This document shows positions 1 to 12,195 of a stretch of 64,000 bases of DNA, piece after piece. A model generated the notes under the pieces. It was given only the letters and a program-made list of their open reading frames with translations, searched no databases and was not told the DNA's origin. The stretch's first letter is position 1. Every line of letters begins with the position of its first letter. Position numbers and translations under genes: made by a program. Location: the NCBI GenBank assembly GCA_019677205.1, contig JAAMXY010001144.1, forward strand, positions 1 to 64,000, in the 5' to 3' direction. This DNA is from Pinguiococcus pyrenoidosus. Taxonomy: Eukaryota; Sar; Pinguiophyceae; Pinguiochrysidales; Pinguiochrysidaceae.

Positions 1-221
1 TCCGTGCTTCTGTCCAGCGGAAGACTTGGAAGCTCCCGCAAGCCGCTCAGCTGCAGACTTTGCGCGGGCGGTAGCGCGGACAAGGTGCTGTACTTCTTCT
101 TGCCGCCGATCTGGCGCTGCTTGTGCCGAGGATTGTCCTTGCAATACACGTACAGCCTTCCTTTGCGCCGCACAGTGAAGCAGTGGCGGCAGATGCGCCG
201 AACGGCCGTCTTCACGCGCAT
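1..221 (-). CDS. Organellar-type ribosomal protein bL36 (partial, runs off the left edge)
   Basis: The minus-strand frame from the ATG at 221-219 begins MRVKTAVRRICRHC and continues through RRKGRLYVYC to NPRHKQRQ. This is the complete bL36 core: a short basic protein with a C-x2-C...C...H zinc ribbon in the large subunit of bacterial-type (mitochondrial or plastid) ribosomes. About 36 further residues starting IGGKKKYSTL follow and run past position 1; ordinary bL36 stops at about 38 residues, so this is a C-terminal extension or the start of an unspliced intron. An in-frame stop 14 codons upstream of the ATG means any targeting peptide must come from an upstream exon. CAG acceptor-like sites lie just before the ATG. 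Family assignment is firm; organelle and full extent are not. Confidence 0.85.
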   Translation of the reverse strand, partial: MRVKTAVRRICRHCFTVRRKGRLYVYCKDNPRHKQRQIGGKKKYSTLSALPPAQSLQLSGLRELPSLPLDRST

Positions 222-529
222 CAGCGCTGCGTGAGAGCTGCTCTGTGGCAGCTTCGCCGGTCCTCAGTCCTCTTGGCGCGAAGCGCTCCAGCCCTCCGCC
301 CTCCGTCTGTGACGCTCCGCCATCAGTAGCCCGACTGATAGCACTTCCGGCTTCCGAAGTATCCCGAGAACCGGTCCTCTCCCAGTTTTCGCGAATATCA
401 GATCTCGTTCTTTCGACGATTTCAGGGCTTTTCAATGGATTCCGAGGTGCACCGAACACCCCAAACCCAACAGAAACGACCGGCGGTCGCGCGCTCTCAC
501 GGCCCCGTGTCTTCCTCGCGCGTGGAAAA
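222..529. other. Divergent intergenic region between bL36 and ARPC3
   Basis: This 308-bp gap lies between the bL36 start on the minus strand and the ARPC3 start on the plus strand. It probably holds both promoters and possibly a bL36 leader exon. I see no conserved coding sequence or clear core promoter element. Confidence 0.4.
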
Positions 530-1208
530 ATGCCCGCGTACGGTTCGTCGTTGGGCGAGATCGAGGCAGCAGAGGCCTGTGGGGCTGCTCTGCTGCCGCT
601 GAGAACCAAGAAACGTGGCCCGGCACAGAGGTGATTCCGTTGGATTTGGGGCCGGCCCACAAAGCCTTTCGGCGTCTCATCTTTTGGGACTTCCGCGGAC
701 CACAGGTCTCCTGAGGGCGAGGTCGACATCATTGACGAGGCGCTCACGTACTACCGAGCGAACGTGCTGTTCGCCACGTTCTCCATGTCGACAGGCGCCG
801 ATCGCACCATGGCGGTGAGCACAAATCCCTGGCGGTGCCGGCTGACCGGGCCTGTCGAAGCTCATTCGCGCCTTCTGTTCACCCCAGTACCTCACGCTCT
901 TCATTGGGTACTGCATGAAGCTTCTGGACCGCGTCGGAGACGTGCGCGAGGCGCAGCGCAAGGTGTTGGAGGTCGGTGCCAGGCCCTTCGCGGTTCCGGG
1001 AGACCCCGAGTGGGTCTTGGGGACGATGTTTCCGGCGCCAAGCTCCAGGACCGAGTCCGATGCCTTCAAGGCGTACTTCAAGCAAGCGCGCGAGGAGACG
1101 GCGGAGAGGCTCCTGGCGAAGCTGTACAAGGAAGACGGGACGAAGAACAAGTGGTGGGCCATGTTCGGGAAACGGAAGTTCATGGGCCTTGAGATGAAGG
1201 ACTTGTAG
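530..1208 (+). CDS. ARPC3: Actin-related protein 2/3 complex subunit 3
   Basis: Subunit of the Arp2/3 complex, which nucleates branched actin filaments in the cytoplasm. Three exons join in frame as 530-630, 706-814 and 888-1208 (introns of 75 and 73 nt, GT...AG) and encode 176 residues, close to the 178 of human ARPC3. The start MPAYGSSL matches the family N-terminus MPAYHSSL. Exon 2 carries the conserved VDIIDEALTYYRANVLF and GADRTM blocks. Exon 3 carries FPAPSSRTESDAFKAYFKQ and ends in NKWWAMFGKRKFMG, matching the family KWWTCFVKRQFM. The gene is convergent with the CCDC180-like gene, with a 13-bp tandem repeat between them. Confidence 0.96.
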
Positions 1209-1272
1209 CTCGCCAGTGGATGGGTTGCGACCTTTGCAGGGAGTATGGAAAGCGATGGAAAAGCTTGGGTGA

Positions 1273-1327
1273 CAGAACGACGCTTCAGAACGACGCTTCA
1301 GAACGACGCTTCAGAACGACGCTTCAG
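1273..1327. repeat. Tandem repeat, 13-bp unit, four copies
   Basis: The unit CAGAACGACGCTT occurs four times head to tail (1273-1324) plus a partial fifth copy. It lies in the 193-bp gap between the convergent 3' ends of ARPC3 and the CCDC180-like gene. Confidence 0.95.
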
Positions 1328-1401
1328 ATGGAAGATTTTCCTTTGCGGAGAGATCCAGCGTTTGCCTTGTTGGGCGTAGGAGAACCCACGTAGACAAGCC
1401 A

Positions 1402-4400
1402 TTACTGATTTGCCTGGCGTTCCCACTGCGAGGACAAGCTCTGCACCATGGCGTCCCACTTCTGCGTCCAGCTTGCTTCTTCCGCGAGCAGTGCGGCATA
1501 CTTGCTCTGAACATCTTGCTTGAAGCTGGCGAGATAGGCTAGGTACTCGTCAAACACCCGGGAACGCGTTAGCAACACCCGGCGATGCGCCGTGGTCACA
1601 AAAGAGCGCAACTTTGGCTGCTTCTCTGCCGCCTCAAGCCACGCAGGGGCGACGCATTCTGCATCCAGCGCGATGGAATCCACTGGACCATCGCCCTCCG
1701 CTTCCATTGCGCTCAACGCCGCGGGAAGCTCTACCAGAGTCGATAGCTTGTCGGACAGCGGAAGCGCCGGCCAGGTTCTTGCTTCGAAGGCTCGGCCATC
1801 TTGACCGTCATTGCGCAGCCACTCATACGGCACCGGCGTCCCCTCGTCGTTGCCGCCTTCGGCCTGGCCGGCCTTGAAGGCCTCCCTTGCGGCTTTTCGA
1901 CGCTGCGCTTTGCGAAGGCGCCGCAAGCTCCGGCGAGACGCGGGCAGATCGTCGTCCCCGGGGAGCGACGATAGGTCCTCACAGAACACGAAGGAGTCAA
2001 GGAGCGCAAGAAGCTGCTTGGAAGCACCGCACAGCTCCAGGACAAACCTTTCGGCGTTCCTCGAGGCCTGCAGGAGCAGACGCCACTTGAACTCAGCGAT
2101 AGCAGCTCTCACTTCCGCGCTCCTTTGATCCTCTCGCTGCTGGAGCGCGACGAGCTCCTGGTGAAAGTCCGGGACGGCCAAGCGAGGCCGGAGCTCCTGA
2201 CTGTGTAGCACTCGAGTGCTTTGCCACCCCACCAGAAGCTTCTTGAACGCCAATTCCGTCTGGTGCTGTGCTTCGCGCGAGCGGCTGACGTAGAGCCCTT
2301 TGATGTCCTCGAGGACTGCGCAGGGTGCACTCAAGCATCCCCCGGACATCTCCAGTAGAGGCTTGCTGCCCTCTTCCGCCGCGTCCCTCTTTTTCTGAAC
2401 GACCAGCGCCTCGATATCCCGTATCTGGTTGCGAAGGCGACGACGAGACTCGTCCCGAGCGCCCCCATCGCCGAGCACGCGCTGCGTCACGTTCTTGAGC
2501 CACTCCTGCAGCGACGAAGGAACGCCCTCGGGACCCAAGAGATCTGCTTTGCCTTCTTGGTCGTAGAGCTCCCGAGTCTCCTTGCGGCAGGCTTCGTCCA
2601 GGCCGGAAATCGACTGCCCGAGGTTCGCAGTCGTCGAGTACCCCTTCGACCTCAGCTCATCAAAATCGGTCGCCGCGACCACTATATCCGCGTTCAGAAG
2701 CTCCGCTAGACGCTCGGGGTCGGCAGGGACCTGCCCTACGAAGCACTCGCGCTTCTCTTGGCGAGGAAGCATTGAAGGGGCGGTCGACCAGCAGTCTTGG
2801 TCCCGAAGAAAGTTTAGGTAGCTCCCACGGAGCTGGAGCAGATCTCTCAGGTGGAGCAGATTCTCCAGCACGAGAGCGTACTTGAACGGAGGGTCGAACG
2901 CCTTTCGAAGCTCTTTATGTGTCTGCGCTTCGCGACACTTTCGCGCGTTCGCCTGGATCTCCGCGGCCAGCTCGCGCAGGGTCTTGATGTAGGCATCCAC
3001 CGCTCCCGCAGACTTGTCGTCCTGGGTCAACTCCGTGCGCAATCGCTCCTGAGCTCTTCGGCGCGGAGCGCCATACTTGTTTCCCAGCCCTTCGCACAGG
3101 CTAAGGTCCTGAAAGCAGCGATCGAACTCATCCTTGAATTCGTTGAAATGGCTGAGCGCTTCGAGCCTCTCCTGCTCCAGCTTCTCGAGCGACGCTTGCT
3201 GCTCTTCGTACTGCGCCTCATACTTCTTGGAGAGCGGCTCGAGCTGCATGCGGATGATGTCCAGTTCGGAAGAGTCGTAGTCGCCTCCGTCACGGAACGA
3301 CACACAGCTGCGCAGCATCGTCTCGTTCTTCCCGTCCAGTTGCTTCTTCACGCTCTCCCGGGTCGACCGAAGTTGCTCCATCATCTCGGTGCCTTGCGAC
3401 TCGAAGTCGAGCCGCAGCTTCTTGGCCCGCATCTCTCCACCTTGAAGCGCAGCCAGAGAAGCCATTCCCGGAAGGCTCTCCTGCACGACGCGCAGCGCCG
3501 CTTCAAACTCGCTACACTTGTCGCGACCCTGCTTGACAAGTGCCAGGAAGTCGCCCTCGAGGGAAGCCGACCTTGCCAGTGCCTCCCGCTGGAATCGTTC
3601 CGTCTTCTGCTTGTGTGCGACCAGCTCTGCTTCTCGGGGTAGCTTGTAGCTCACTTCGGCCCGACCTCGACGCGGCCAGTGAAGACGAAGACGCTCCTCG
3701 AGCTCGTCGGTGAGAGCCTTCTGCCGCTTCCAGCAGAGGGCCCTCACGTTCTCTCTGCGCACCTCGGCACCGTCCTCTAGCTTCTGCAACAAGTCGTCTC
3801 GAAAGAGCTCGATCATGGTCGAGAGGCGCTCGTGCGGGATGGCAAGCTCAGCAACGCATTCCTGCCCGTCCGCATCTCGCGGAGGATGGGCCGCTTCCTC
3901 TGCCGCCTTGGCAGCGGCCTCCGCGGCGGCTTCCGCCTCGCGACGCAGCCTCTCCGCCTCCTCCTCGCGGAATCTGACGACACGGCCTCTAACTGCGTCG
4001 TACGCTTCCGCTTGCGGGGCTTTCAGCGGCGCGAGCTCCTCTTCAGTGAGGAGGACGAAGGCATTCGATTCCTCTACAATCAATGCTGCTTGCTCCTCCT
4101 CCGTGAGCTCATCCCATGCTTTTCCGTCGTCAGGGATGTACCCGGGTTTCCACCACGGCGCAGCCTGCTCCAGGTGCTCCTCCTTGCTAGCTCCGCTGCC
4201 TGCCTGTTCCTCGCCAGACTGCGACCCGTCGGCCGCCGCAAGGCCGCTCTCCTCGGTGCCTTCCTCTTCCATGTCGTCCTGCTCATCCTCGACGGGCCGG
4301 AGGAGGTCAAGGGCAATCTCCGCAGGATCTCTCTCCACGCCATAAGATACAGTGAAGGTCTCTTGGGCTCCTGCAGCGAAGGCTGTGATGTCGTCGTGCT

Positions 4401-7324
4401 CCTGATCATGGCCTACCTCGGGGACGACCGCGCGCTTGCAGACGACGAAAGCCTTGTCCACCGCGACGCCTTCCCACTCCGCCGGAGTTTCTCCCCGCTT
4501 TTGAAGCTGCGCAATCTCCTCTTCGTAGTTGCGGACCTGCGGCTTGTCCGGAGCTTCAGAAGTCTCTTCGTGATTGTCGTCTGGTCCACCTCCACCATTC
4601 TCCCCTGGCTCCGTAGGCCCTTGCGCGTCTTGCTTGCCGGCGGAGTCTTCAGGATGAATCGGTTCTTCGTTTGTCGACAGTTCCTCTTGTCGGGCTTGGC
4701 GCTCCTTTCTCAGCTTTTCCACCTGATCTTCTGCTTCTTCGGCAAAGTGTGGTCGTGGTGGAATCATACCCAGCGCGCTACACACCGTGCGCCGATAGTT
4801 GCGAAGGTTCCGGCTGACCTCGAGTGGATGACTGCTGCACGTTTTCAGCATCAAGGTGTGATACTCACGATAGCTCTGTTCGATAACATCCAGCATCTGC
4901 AGGGTGGACTCGAAGCTCTGCGAGAGCTCTCCATCATTCGCCGCATGGCGTAGCCGGTCTAGAGACTGGGTCAAGTGCTCCTCGTGGTCCTCATGAGCCA
5001 TCCGGAAATCCTCTTTCCTCTCCCACAACTCGTCAAGTGATGCTTCGTCGATGTGCTGCTCTAGCTTCAGAAACTGCTCCCTCGCCTTTCCAATCAGCGT
5101 CAGGTGATCGCAGATTCTCTCGGCGCAAGCTTGCAGCTGCACCGCTTGCCTCTCCATGAACTTTGCGATCCGTTCAATGAGATCCGCGCTCTCCCGCTCC
5201 CTGCTCAAGAGTACCTCATCACATTCCTCGGCCACGAGCTCGTCGACGGCCGTGTTGCAGGCTTCCTGCTCGTCGCACATGTCTCGAGCGTCTCGAACGG
5301 CGGACTTGGTCGCTTCCGGTAGCTCACACGTGAAGACGCACAGCGCCAAGCGGCGATGGAAAGCCCGAACCCGCTGCATGTCGACATGCACGCCATCGAA
5401 TGCCGTGGACGCCCGCGACACGGACGAAATTCGTGACTGACTTTTTCTATGCTGCCGCTCAGAGGCGTCGTCTTCCTCCGCATGGCTGACGGTGAAACCC
5501 TCACTTGGCATCGACATGTTGTCCAACTCCTGACTGGAGCTGCGGTTGGTTCGGGCTGACCTCGCCCGAGACCGTGCGCGCTGTCGGCTCAGCGAGGCGC
5601 TCTGGCCGTCTTCGATCATCTGCAGCATCTCCTCGAGCTCCTGCTGCAACACCTCAACGTCTGACTTCAAGTCTTCGTCCACTGATTCGGTGGCTACGAG
5701 TTCCGCGAGGCGAATCTTCAAGGTGGCGAAGAGCTTGGGAACCTCGATCTTCACCGCGACGCGCAGCTTCTCGCACAAGCCGCACAAGATGCCGCGCAGC
5801 TCGCCCTTTGACTCCGCTTCAAGCGCAGTGCGGAGTTCGAAGGCACTGATCACGCGATTGAGCCGCTGCTTCAGCTGGTCGACGCCCGACGTGTAAAAGA
5901 GATCGGGTCCTGATTCCAGACCGACGGCAATGCTACTCAGCTCTGCCTTCAAGTCTCCTGCGCCGCTCCACCACTCGTCAGAGGTTTCTGACGCTTCGCG
6001 AAGGAAGGTGCGGATACTCTGCGCCCCACTTGTGAGCTCCGGCTCGCTGCGGAGGGCTGCAAAATGATGCAGCTGAGCGCGGAGCGTCTCTCTCCGCGCC
6101 TCCGCCTCCTTCGCCTTTGCTTCCTTCAACTCTTGAAGCTTCAGATGATCGCTTCTAATGGCGGCGACTTCCTCTTCGGCCACTTTGCCGAAGTGATCCT
6201 TGATCTTCAAAACGTATTCCGAACGCAGGCTTGTTGCGTTGAATCGCTCCAACTCGGCGAGGAGCTCCAGCCGCCGAGTCTGCCGGGCAGCCTGCCCTGC
6301 CTTTACTTCCTCCAGGAATGCCGTTCTTTCCGGTGGATTCCTGTATGCGTCGGAGTTGAGATCCGCGTGAAACTCGGAGAGGGCCTTGTTGTGGCGCAGC
6401 CAGCGCCATCGCTGAAGCCGGCCTTCCCAGTGGGCCTTTGCGGCAGCCGCGACGGCAACATCCTTCCTGTGCATTCTGCTGACCAGCTCTACGTGTGCTT
6501 TCCGATTCGCCACCACGACCTTGTTCATCTCGTAGCTAAGCTCCTCCGCAATACGCTCCACGGTCGGAGGAAGTCGGTGGGCGATGCCATTGAGCAGATC
6601 AACAACTCGCCGGACCTCGCGGTTCGCCCAGTGCGCCCTTTGCACTTCGACCTCCTCCAGGGCGGCTCTGAACAAGTCGATCTCTTCAGTTCTCGCGTCG
6701 CAGAGACCTCTGAGCTCCCGTTTGCTCTCCAGAACGTCGCGAAAGTCCAGCGTCGTCAAGAGGTCTTCGTTGTCCAGCCGCTCCCGCAGCCCCAGCAAGC
6801 TGGTGTCAGCTTCCTCCAGATCTCTCCGTATCTTCTGGCTGCAAACGATGACCTTTTCTTCCAGCTCATCGCTGATGCCCATCAGCCTTTGCTCATAGTC
6901 GCGAAGAACCGCCTCGTGGCGATCCCGCTTCTCGTCCTGCTTCTTCAAGATTCGCTTGAAGCCCTCGCTGGAAACCACCTTTGCCCGGTGACCGTGCAGG
7001 GCCGCGACGCTCGCGATCTGTCAAAAGGAAAGCCACGGCATTTCATCAGCAACTAGCGCCAGAGCAAGTGCTGTCTTTTCAGCTCATCGCGCGCACCTCT
7101 TCCTGAACCTCGGGCCTCATCTCCGCGTTTGCGGAGCCTCCGGTGCTGAGTGTCGCCAGCGTGGCGGGCACGGAAATTGGCGTGTCCGCGGTCTCCAGTA
7201 CATGCTGCTGCTTTGCCGCAAGTTTGAGCAGCGAGCGCTGTATCACAGGCTTCTGGCAACGATTGGCGTCCTCCAAAGCCTTCAAGAGGCTCTGCTCCGC
7301 CTCCGACTTGAGTTGCAACGCCAT
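1402..7324 (-). CDS. CCDC180-like long coiled-coil protein
   Basis: Two exons, 7097-7324 and 1402-7017, flank a 79-nt intron (donor GTGCGC, acceptor TTGACAG) and encode about 1,947 residues. The long frame has no ATG at its 5' end, which is why an upstream exon is required; it begins MALQLKSEAEQSLLKAL. The N-terminal third is heptad-rich with a conserved-looking HWEGRLQRWRWLRHN segment, like the DUF4455 region of CCDC180. A low-complexity acidic and Pro/Glu-rich stretch occupies the middle, followed by a second coiled-coil block in the position of DUF4456. CCDC180 proteins are associated with cilia and flagella; human CCDC180 is about 1,700 residues. The assignment rests on architecture and motif resemblance, and another ciliary coiled-coil family is possible. 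The real start could lie further upstream. Confidence 0.68.
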
Positions 7325-8506
7325 GCCGGAGTCGGGATTACGAATTGCAACTGAGGAGCGACTCCGCTTTGGGCAAGATGGACGCCTTGGTGGGGGCCAT
7401 CTCACTGCCAACTTGCGTGACAGATGCAAGTTCTCCCCATGGAAAAGCGCGGGAAAGTTGTCCGCAAGCCGGTTACGAAAGCGACAGAGACCAACACAGG
7501 CGTTTCCGGGTTGAAATGCTCTGCGGTGATTGGTTCATCATGCCAGCTTGCCTTCCGTCGCTTCCGACAGAGGACGAAGGCCGCAATGAAAGGAGAACAT
7601 CGGAATGCAGTGCCCTGCGCCAGACGACACGCCGCGGGCGAAGCATGGACATCGGATAAAGCAAAGCTCTCGGGGTTGCGATGTTTCCTCGTGCATGCTT
7701 TTCGAATCCGAGATGCATCCGCATCAGAGATCATCAGCATGCAGCCAGCCGCCCAGACGAGTGCTGTGCGTGACGCACTGGCCTGTCTCCGAGCGACGCC
7801 ACGCACATCATCGAGTAGCCAGCTCCGCCCTCACCGGCCCCATATTAAACATGCCCGTAGTGGATAACGTAGCTTCCTACCGTTGGCAGATAGCTAGCAG
7901 TCATGGTCTGTCGCTCTACGACTCGCTCCCCAAGCCTTCTCCTCACAGTGCCAACAGTCGCTCGCTAGGCAGCGGCGCTAGCTAGCAGCTCCTAGCTAGG
8001 CAGGCCAATCGCTCGTTCCCAATCGCTGCAAGCCATCACTGCATCGCCTGGGTGACGTGCCTTACCCCTCACCTGCCAGCCCGTATGTACCTGGTACAGT
8101 ACGTCTCCCTCGGCTGCCCTGGCGCTTGACGCCATCCGTTTCCAGCGGCGCAGCCCATCGCCGCCGCGAGTCGACGTGTCTTCGGGTCGAACCGTTTCAT
8201 TTGGAGAAATTCCTATTTCATTTTGAATTTTCTGACATGCTGATGTTCAGCATTCGGAATGGATCTCCAAAAACGTAATTTCCCAATACCACGCAAAACT
8301 TAAGCAGTCCAAATTTCAGTTAATGCGGTGTCTTCTCGACGATTCAGCAGCGCTCAAGGGCGCCGCGCTGCGCCGGACCTGCTTCGTCCGGACGCTGCTC
8401 TTGGCCAGCGAGCAATGCTGATTCTGTAGCAGACCTGTGCATCGCGCGGCTTCAGAACGTCCAGCGCGGTTCTCATCGCGTGGTCCTTTTTCGTTGAGGA
8501 GGTCCG
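7325..8506. other. Intergenic region between CCDC180-like gene and 7TM-kinase
   Basis: 1.2 kb lies between two divergent genes. Short open frames on both strands show no family motif. Around 7890-8000 the motif CTAGCTAG recurs, and 8200-8330 is richer in A+T. It presumably carries both promoters and 5' leaders. I see no RNA gene. Confidence 0.4.
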
Positions 8507-11500
8507 ATGGGAGCGAGATCCAACGGATTCTGCACGGATGTGCATTTCACGGCTCCGCCGGGCCTGCCATGCCTCACCTCGTATCTCGGCATCTTCTTCG
8601 TGGTGGTGCTGGTGGGCACCTTCGCGTACATGCTGCGCAAGATCTTCGTGAACATTCGCCGCGCCATGGCCGGCATGTCGAAGAACACGGTGAGCATCGA
8701 CGTCCACATGAGCGTGCTCACCCACCTGGCACCCTGGGCGGTCGTCTGGAGCGTCTTCGTGCTGCTGGACACCAGCGCATCCGGCCACGATGGGGTAAGT
8801 AAGCTTCTTGGGGGGGTGGTCGGGGCCAGATGGGTGTTGGGCGTCGGTTGCTTGGGCGGGGGTTTGTTTGGGCGAAGCAATGCGGTAGCCTCCTTTGCCC
8901 TGCTTAGGCCTGGCCTGGCTTAGGCCTGGCCTGGCGTGGCGCCAGTCCTTCCCAAGCTGCTCCACCTTTTCGTGCACTTTCTGATTGTTGTTTTCCGCTG
9001 CAGACCTTTCCTGCCGCGGACATCGTCATGGCGTTGGTCATGGCCTATGCCTACAGCCTGGAGCTGCGGCTGTTCCTTCTGCTGACGCAAGACATCGGGG
9101 CCGCGGCGGTGAACCGAGCGTGGTACCTTGCCGGCGGGACGGCCACCTTTGTCATGGTCCTGGCAGTTTTCATTCCTGGTGCGATTGGCGAGGCGCTGGG
9201 AGTGGAGAACGATGACGACGACGACAACGACCAGGGCAAGACGCTGAACCGAGTTGTCCGCGCGCGTTTCGTCATTCTCGTGATTTTCAACGTCTGCCTC
9301 TTCTTCGGGAGCATCGGCTTGTACCTGACGACGCAGTACCAGCTCCGCATCGTCAACCCTGTGAGTGGCGTCGGAAGGCGAGCTGTTCTTTCCTACTGCA
9401 TCTTCATGGCCTGTGTCTACGGGGGATGGGCGCTCGCCTACGGCCTGCAGCTGTCCAGAGAGGACGTAGAGGCGGATGCGGGCATCTGCGTCGGCGACGC
9501 CACGATCCTGGTGTACTTCCTTGGATTCCCGCCCATCGTCTACTCTTGCCTGAAGCGGGACAGCCAGTACTGGACGCAGGACGCGATCGGGGAGAAGCTC
9601 ACGGGCACGTCCAGCGACGAGCAGATGGAGGTGGACGAGGAAGACGACAGCCGGATGCTGCAGCAGTGGAATGACAAGAGCGCCATTCAAGAGGCTGGCC
9701 TCTTCCACTCGGTCTTCGTACCGCACAGGGAGCTCTTCTTCCGCAAGGCGCTGGTCAACAGAATGGACGTCGCGGTGGAGCTGCACATCTGGCGACGCCG
9801 CCTGGTGGTGCTGAAGAACTTCAAGCTGGACTTCCTCACCCGCGAGAACATCGTCTTCTTCCGGCAGGAGGCAGATCTCCTTCGACGCCTGCTGCATCCG
9901 AATATTGTGCAGTTCCTCGGAGTCGTCATCAACCCACCGAACATGGGGATCATGATGGAGTACTGCAAGAACGGGGACCTCATGAACATCAACCAGCGCT
10001 TGCTCAAGGATTTCAAGCTCAAGTCCAACCACTTCCGTCGTCTCCTGCGGAACAAGAGTCTGCGGGGCTCGGGCACGTCTGCTTTCGAGACGGCTGGCCA
10101 GATCGACGTCAGCGTCATCAACGCCCAGGCGCAGCACCAGGCGCGCAAAGTGAGTGGGCTCTTCGTGGGACGGCTTCAAGGATTCGACCCGCTTCGCGTG
10201 ATGCGCGAGATCTCTGCGGGCATGAAGTACTTGCACGACAAAGGGCTGATTCACAGAGACCTGAAGTCGCCGAATGTCCTGCTAGATGCTACGTGGACGG
10301 CCAAGATTGTGGACTTTGGCGACGCCACGCAGCATCGGGGCCGCTTCCAGAAGGCGCTCTCGATGGGGACCCTCATCAGAAGTTCGCGAAGCTTTCCGGA
10401 AGATGGACCCATCGAAACTTCAAAGCAAGACTTCATGGAGATGGAAAATGGAACGGCCTCGTGGGCTGCTCCAGAATTGATCCAAGGCTCTCCACCAACA
10501 TCGAAGGTCGACGTCTACAGCTTTGGGGTCGTTTTGTGGGAGATCTTGACCTTCGAAGTCCCCTTCCTGTACCTGAGTGCCTCAGACATTCATGGCGCGG
10601 TGTCTCCAGAGATACGCGAGAGCCTCGTCTCCACGTCGAACACAATGGTAGGACGTGACGAACTCCATAGATGCAAGACCATGTGGAAAGCTTCTCATGC
10701 TCTCCACATTTCACAGGAGGGGTCCGATCCCAATGATGAGCTCGACTTTTTCCGAAAGAGCGAAGGAGACAAGCCGACGACCTTGAATTCCATGAACGCA
10801 GATGGTGAGTTCACGATCTGTCGTGCCTGGGAGTAGGACTTGTTGCGCAGGCGGAAGACCTGTTTGCCGCCCTCTTCCTCACGGTTGTTATGTCTCTTCC
10901 GCCAGCGATCGCGGCGCGGAAAGCTCGATACTGGGGAACTGAGCATCTCATCGATAGCCCGGCGTCATCTACGAGGCACAGCTTCCGGAGGTCGGACTTC
11001 GCGGAGGAGCCGGCGGTGCCGCTTAAGGCCGAAACAAGTAGCGACAAGGAGTACTCGCGAGGTGAGGCCCCGGGCGAAAGGGATTGCTCAGCCTCGACTG
11101 GCCGCCGTTAACGCGAGCTCGGGCTCGACGCAATCACCTCGACAATAGGACATGACGTGGAGCAGCCGGATTCTCGAAGCGCGTCTCCTTCGCTTCACGG
11201 CTTGCGGTCGAACAGCGACAAGAAGCCCACGGGAAATGGCGAGGAGGAGACTCATCTACAGCGATGCGAGATTCAGACGCCAGCGATTGCCAAGGAGCTC
11301 GTCGTCGACCTTGGGTTGCGTCCCCCCCGGCCGATGGGAATTCCGCAGCGCATGTCCGAGCTTCTGCATGTAAGGGAGTCTACTTTCCTCCCCAGCTCAT
11401 CCCGAAACTGATGAGGTTTCTCGATCCACTACTAGGCTTGCCTTTCTGCGACTCCCGAGAGTCGACCGTCCTTTTCTGAAATCTGTCGTGAACTGGACGC

Positions 11501-11942
11501 CGTGTGTCGAAACCGAGAGCAGGTGAGCATCCTGAAGCGTCTCTCAGGACTGCCGTTCGCTTGCACAGAGCTGACGTTTCGATCACACGATCATTTCCCC
11601 TTCAAAGAGCCTCTTTCGCGAGGACTTCCCCTTCAGAATCGCGCCTCTCGTAAATCGTACGAAGGACGAGGTACGGCTTCTCTCTTGAAGCGCGAGGAGT
11701 GCAACTGTTCCTCAGCTCGCTCACCCCGCAATCGTGTGTTCGCAGGATATCTTGCGGCAACGACCGAGCTGGTCGTCGCGGTAGCTTTTGGGAGCCCTAG
11801 TACCAGTTGTTTTCGACGACCTTCAAAGCGGATTTGCCGTTGGCGGAAGGCTTCCCACATGAGAAATATGCATGGTGTCTCTCCCTGTCCAGCTGTTGTG
11901 GTGTGCTGTGCTTTGCTGTGCTTTACTCGTTTTTTGAAGTAA
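8507..11942 (+). CDS. Seven-transmembrane receptor fused to a TKL-type protein kinase
   Basis: Exons 8507-8794, 9004-10647, 10717-10804, 10906-11061, 11149-11369 and 11436-11522 join in frame (828 codons). Two weaker exons, 11637-11670 and 11746-11942, would end the protein at a stop (about 904 residues). Seven hydrophobic helices come first, for example YLGIFFVVVLVGTFAYML, ARFVILVIFNVCLFF and ATILVYFLGFPPIVYSCL. A kinase domain follows: VVLK lysine, HPNIVQFLGV, HRDLKSPNVLLD, DFGDAT, WAAPELI, DVYSFGVVLWEIL. A split subdomain XI (MSELLH + ACLSATPESRPSFSEI) is rebuilt only by splicing. The glycine-rich loop is degenerate. Two inserts sit inside the kinase: one of about 60 residues after GDLMN, and a Ser/Arg-rich block of about 150 residues before subdomain XI. 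It is probably a plasma-membrane receptor kinase; the ligand is unknown. Confidence 0.85.
8903..8940. repeat. Short direct repeat in the first intron of the 7TM-kinase gene
   Basis: The 16-mer CTTAGGCCTGGCCTGG occurs twice back to back, followed by a degenerate partial copy, inside the 209-nt intron 8795-9003. Confidence 0.85.
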
Positions 11943-12195
11943 CTGTCGCATGTCGTAGAGAGTGCAGGCGGACGTGGTCGTAACATCGCCGAAGCGTTGA
12001 TTTCTTCTTTACGTGGTTTCAGTTTTTTCGTTTTGATCGAGCCCCCCCCCCAAGAAACGAAGGCTCCGGCGAGCCTTTGCCGCGAACACCAGGACATATA
12101 GCAGATGGGAATGCCCGCAAGGCACGGCTCCAATCCTCCGGACACGTCTGATCAATCCGGATCGCTCCGCACGAGGCACTGCGCTGGACTTGATA

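Noticed and set aside
9361-9449. Possible intron in the 7TM-kinase (GTGAGTGG donor at 9361)
   Set aside because: Removing it would break the frame and delete the sixth transmembrane helix; the sequence reads through as a normal helix.
10150-10180. Possible intron in the kinase domain (GTGAGTGG donor)
   Set aside because: The nearest acceptor would give a 31-nt intron; the frame is open and continues into GMKYLHDKGLIHRDLK.
8920-10254. 444-residue minus-strand open frame over the 7TM-kinase
   Set aside because: The plus strand here carries seven helices and kinase motifs in a single frame; the minus frame has none.
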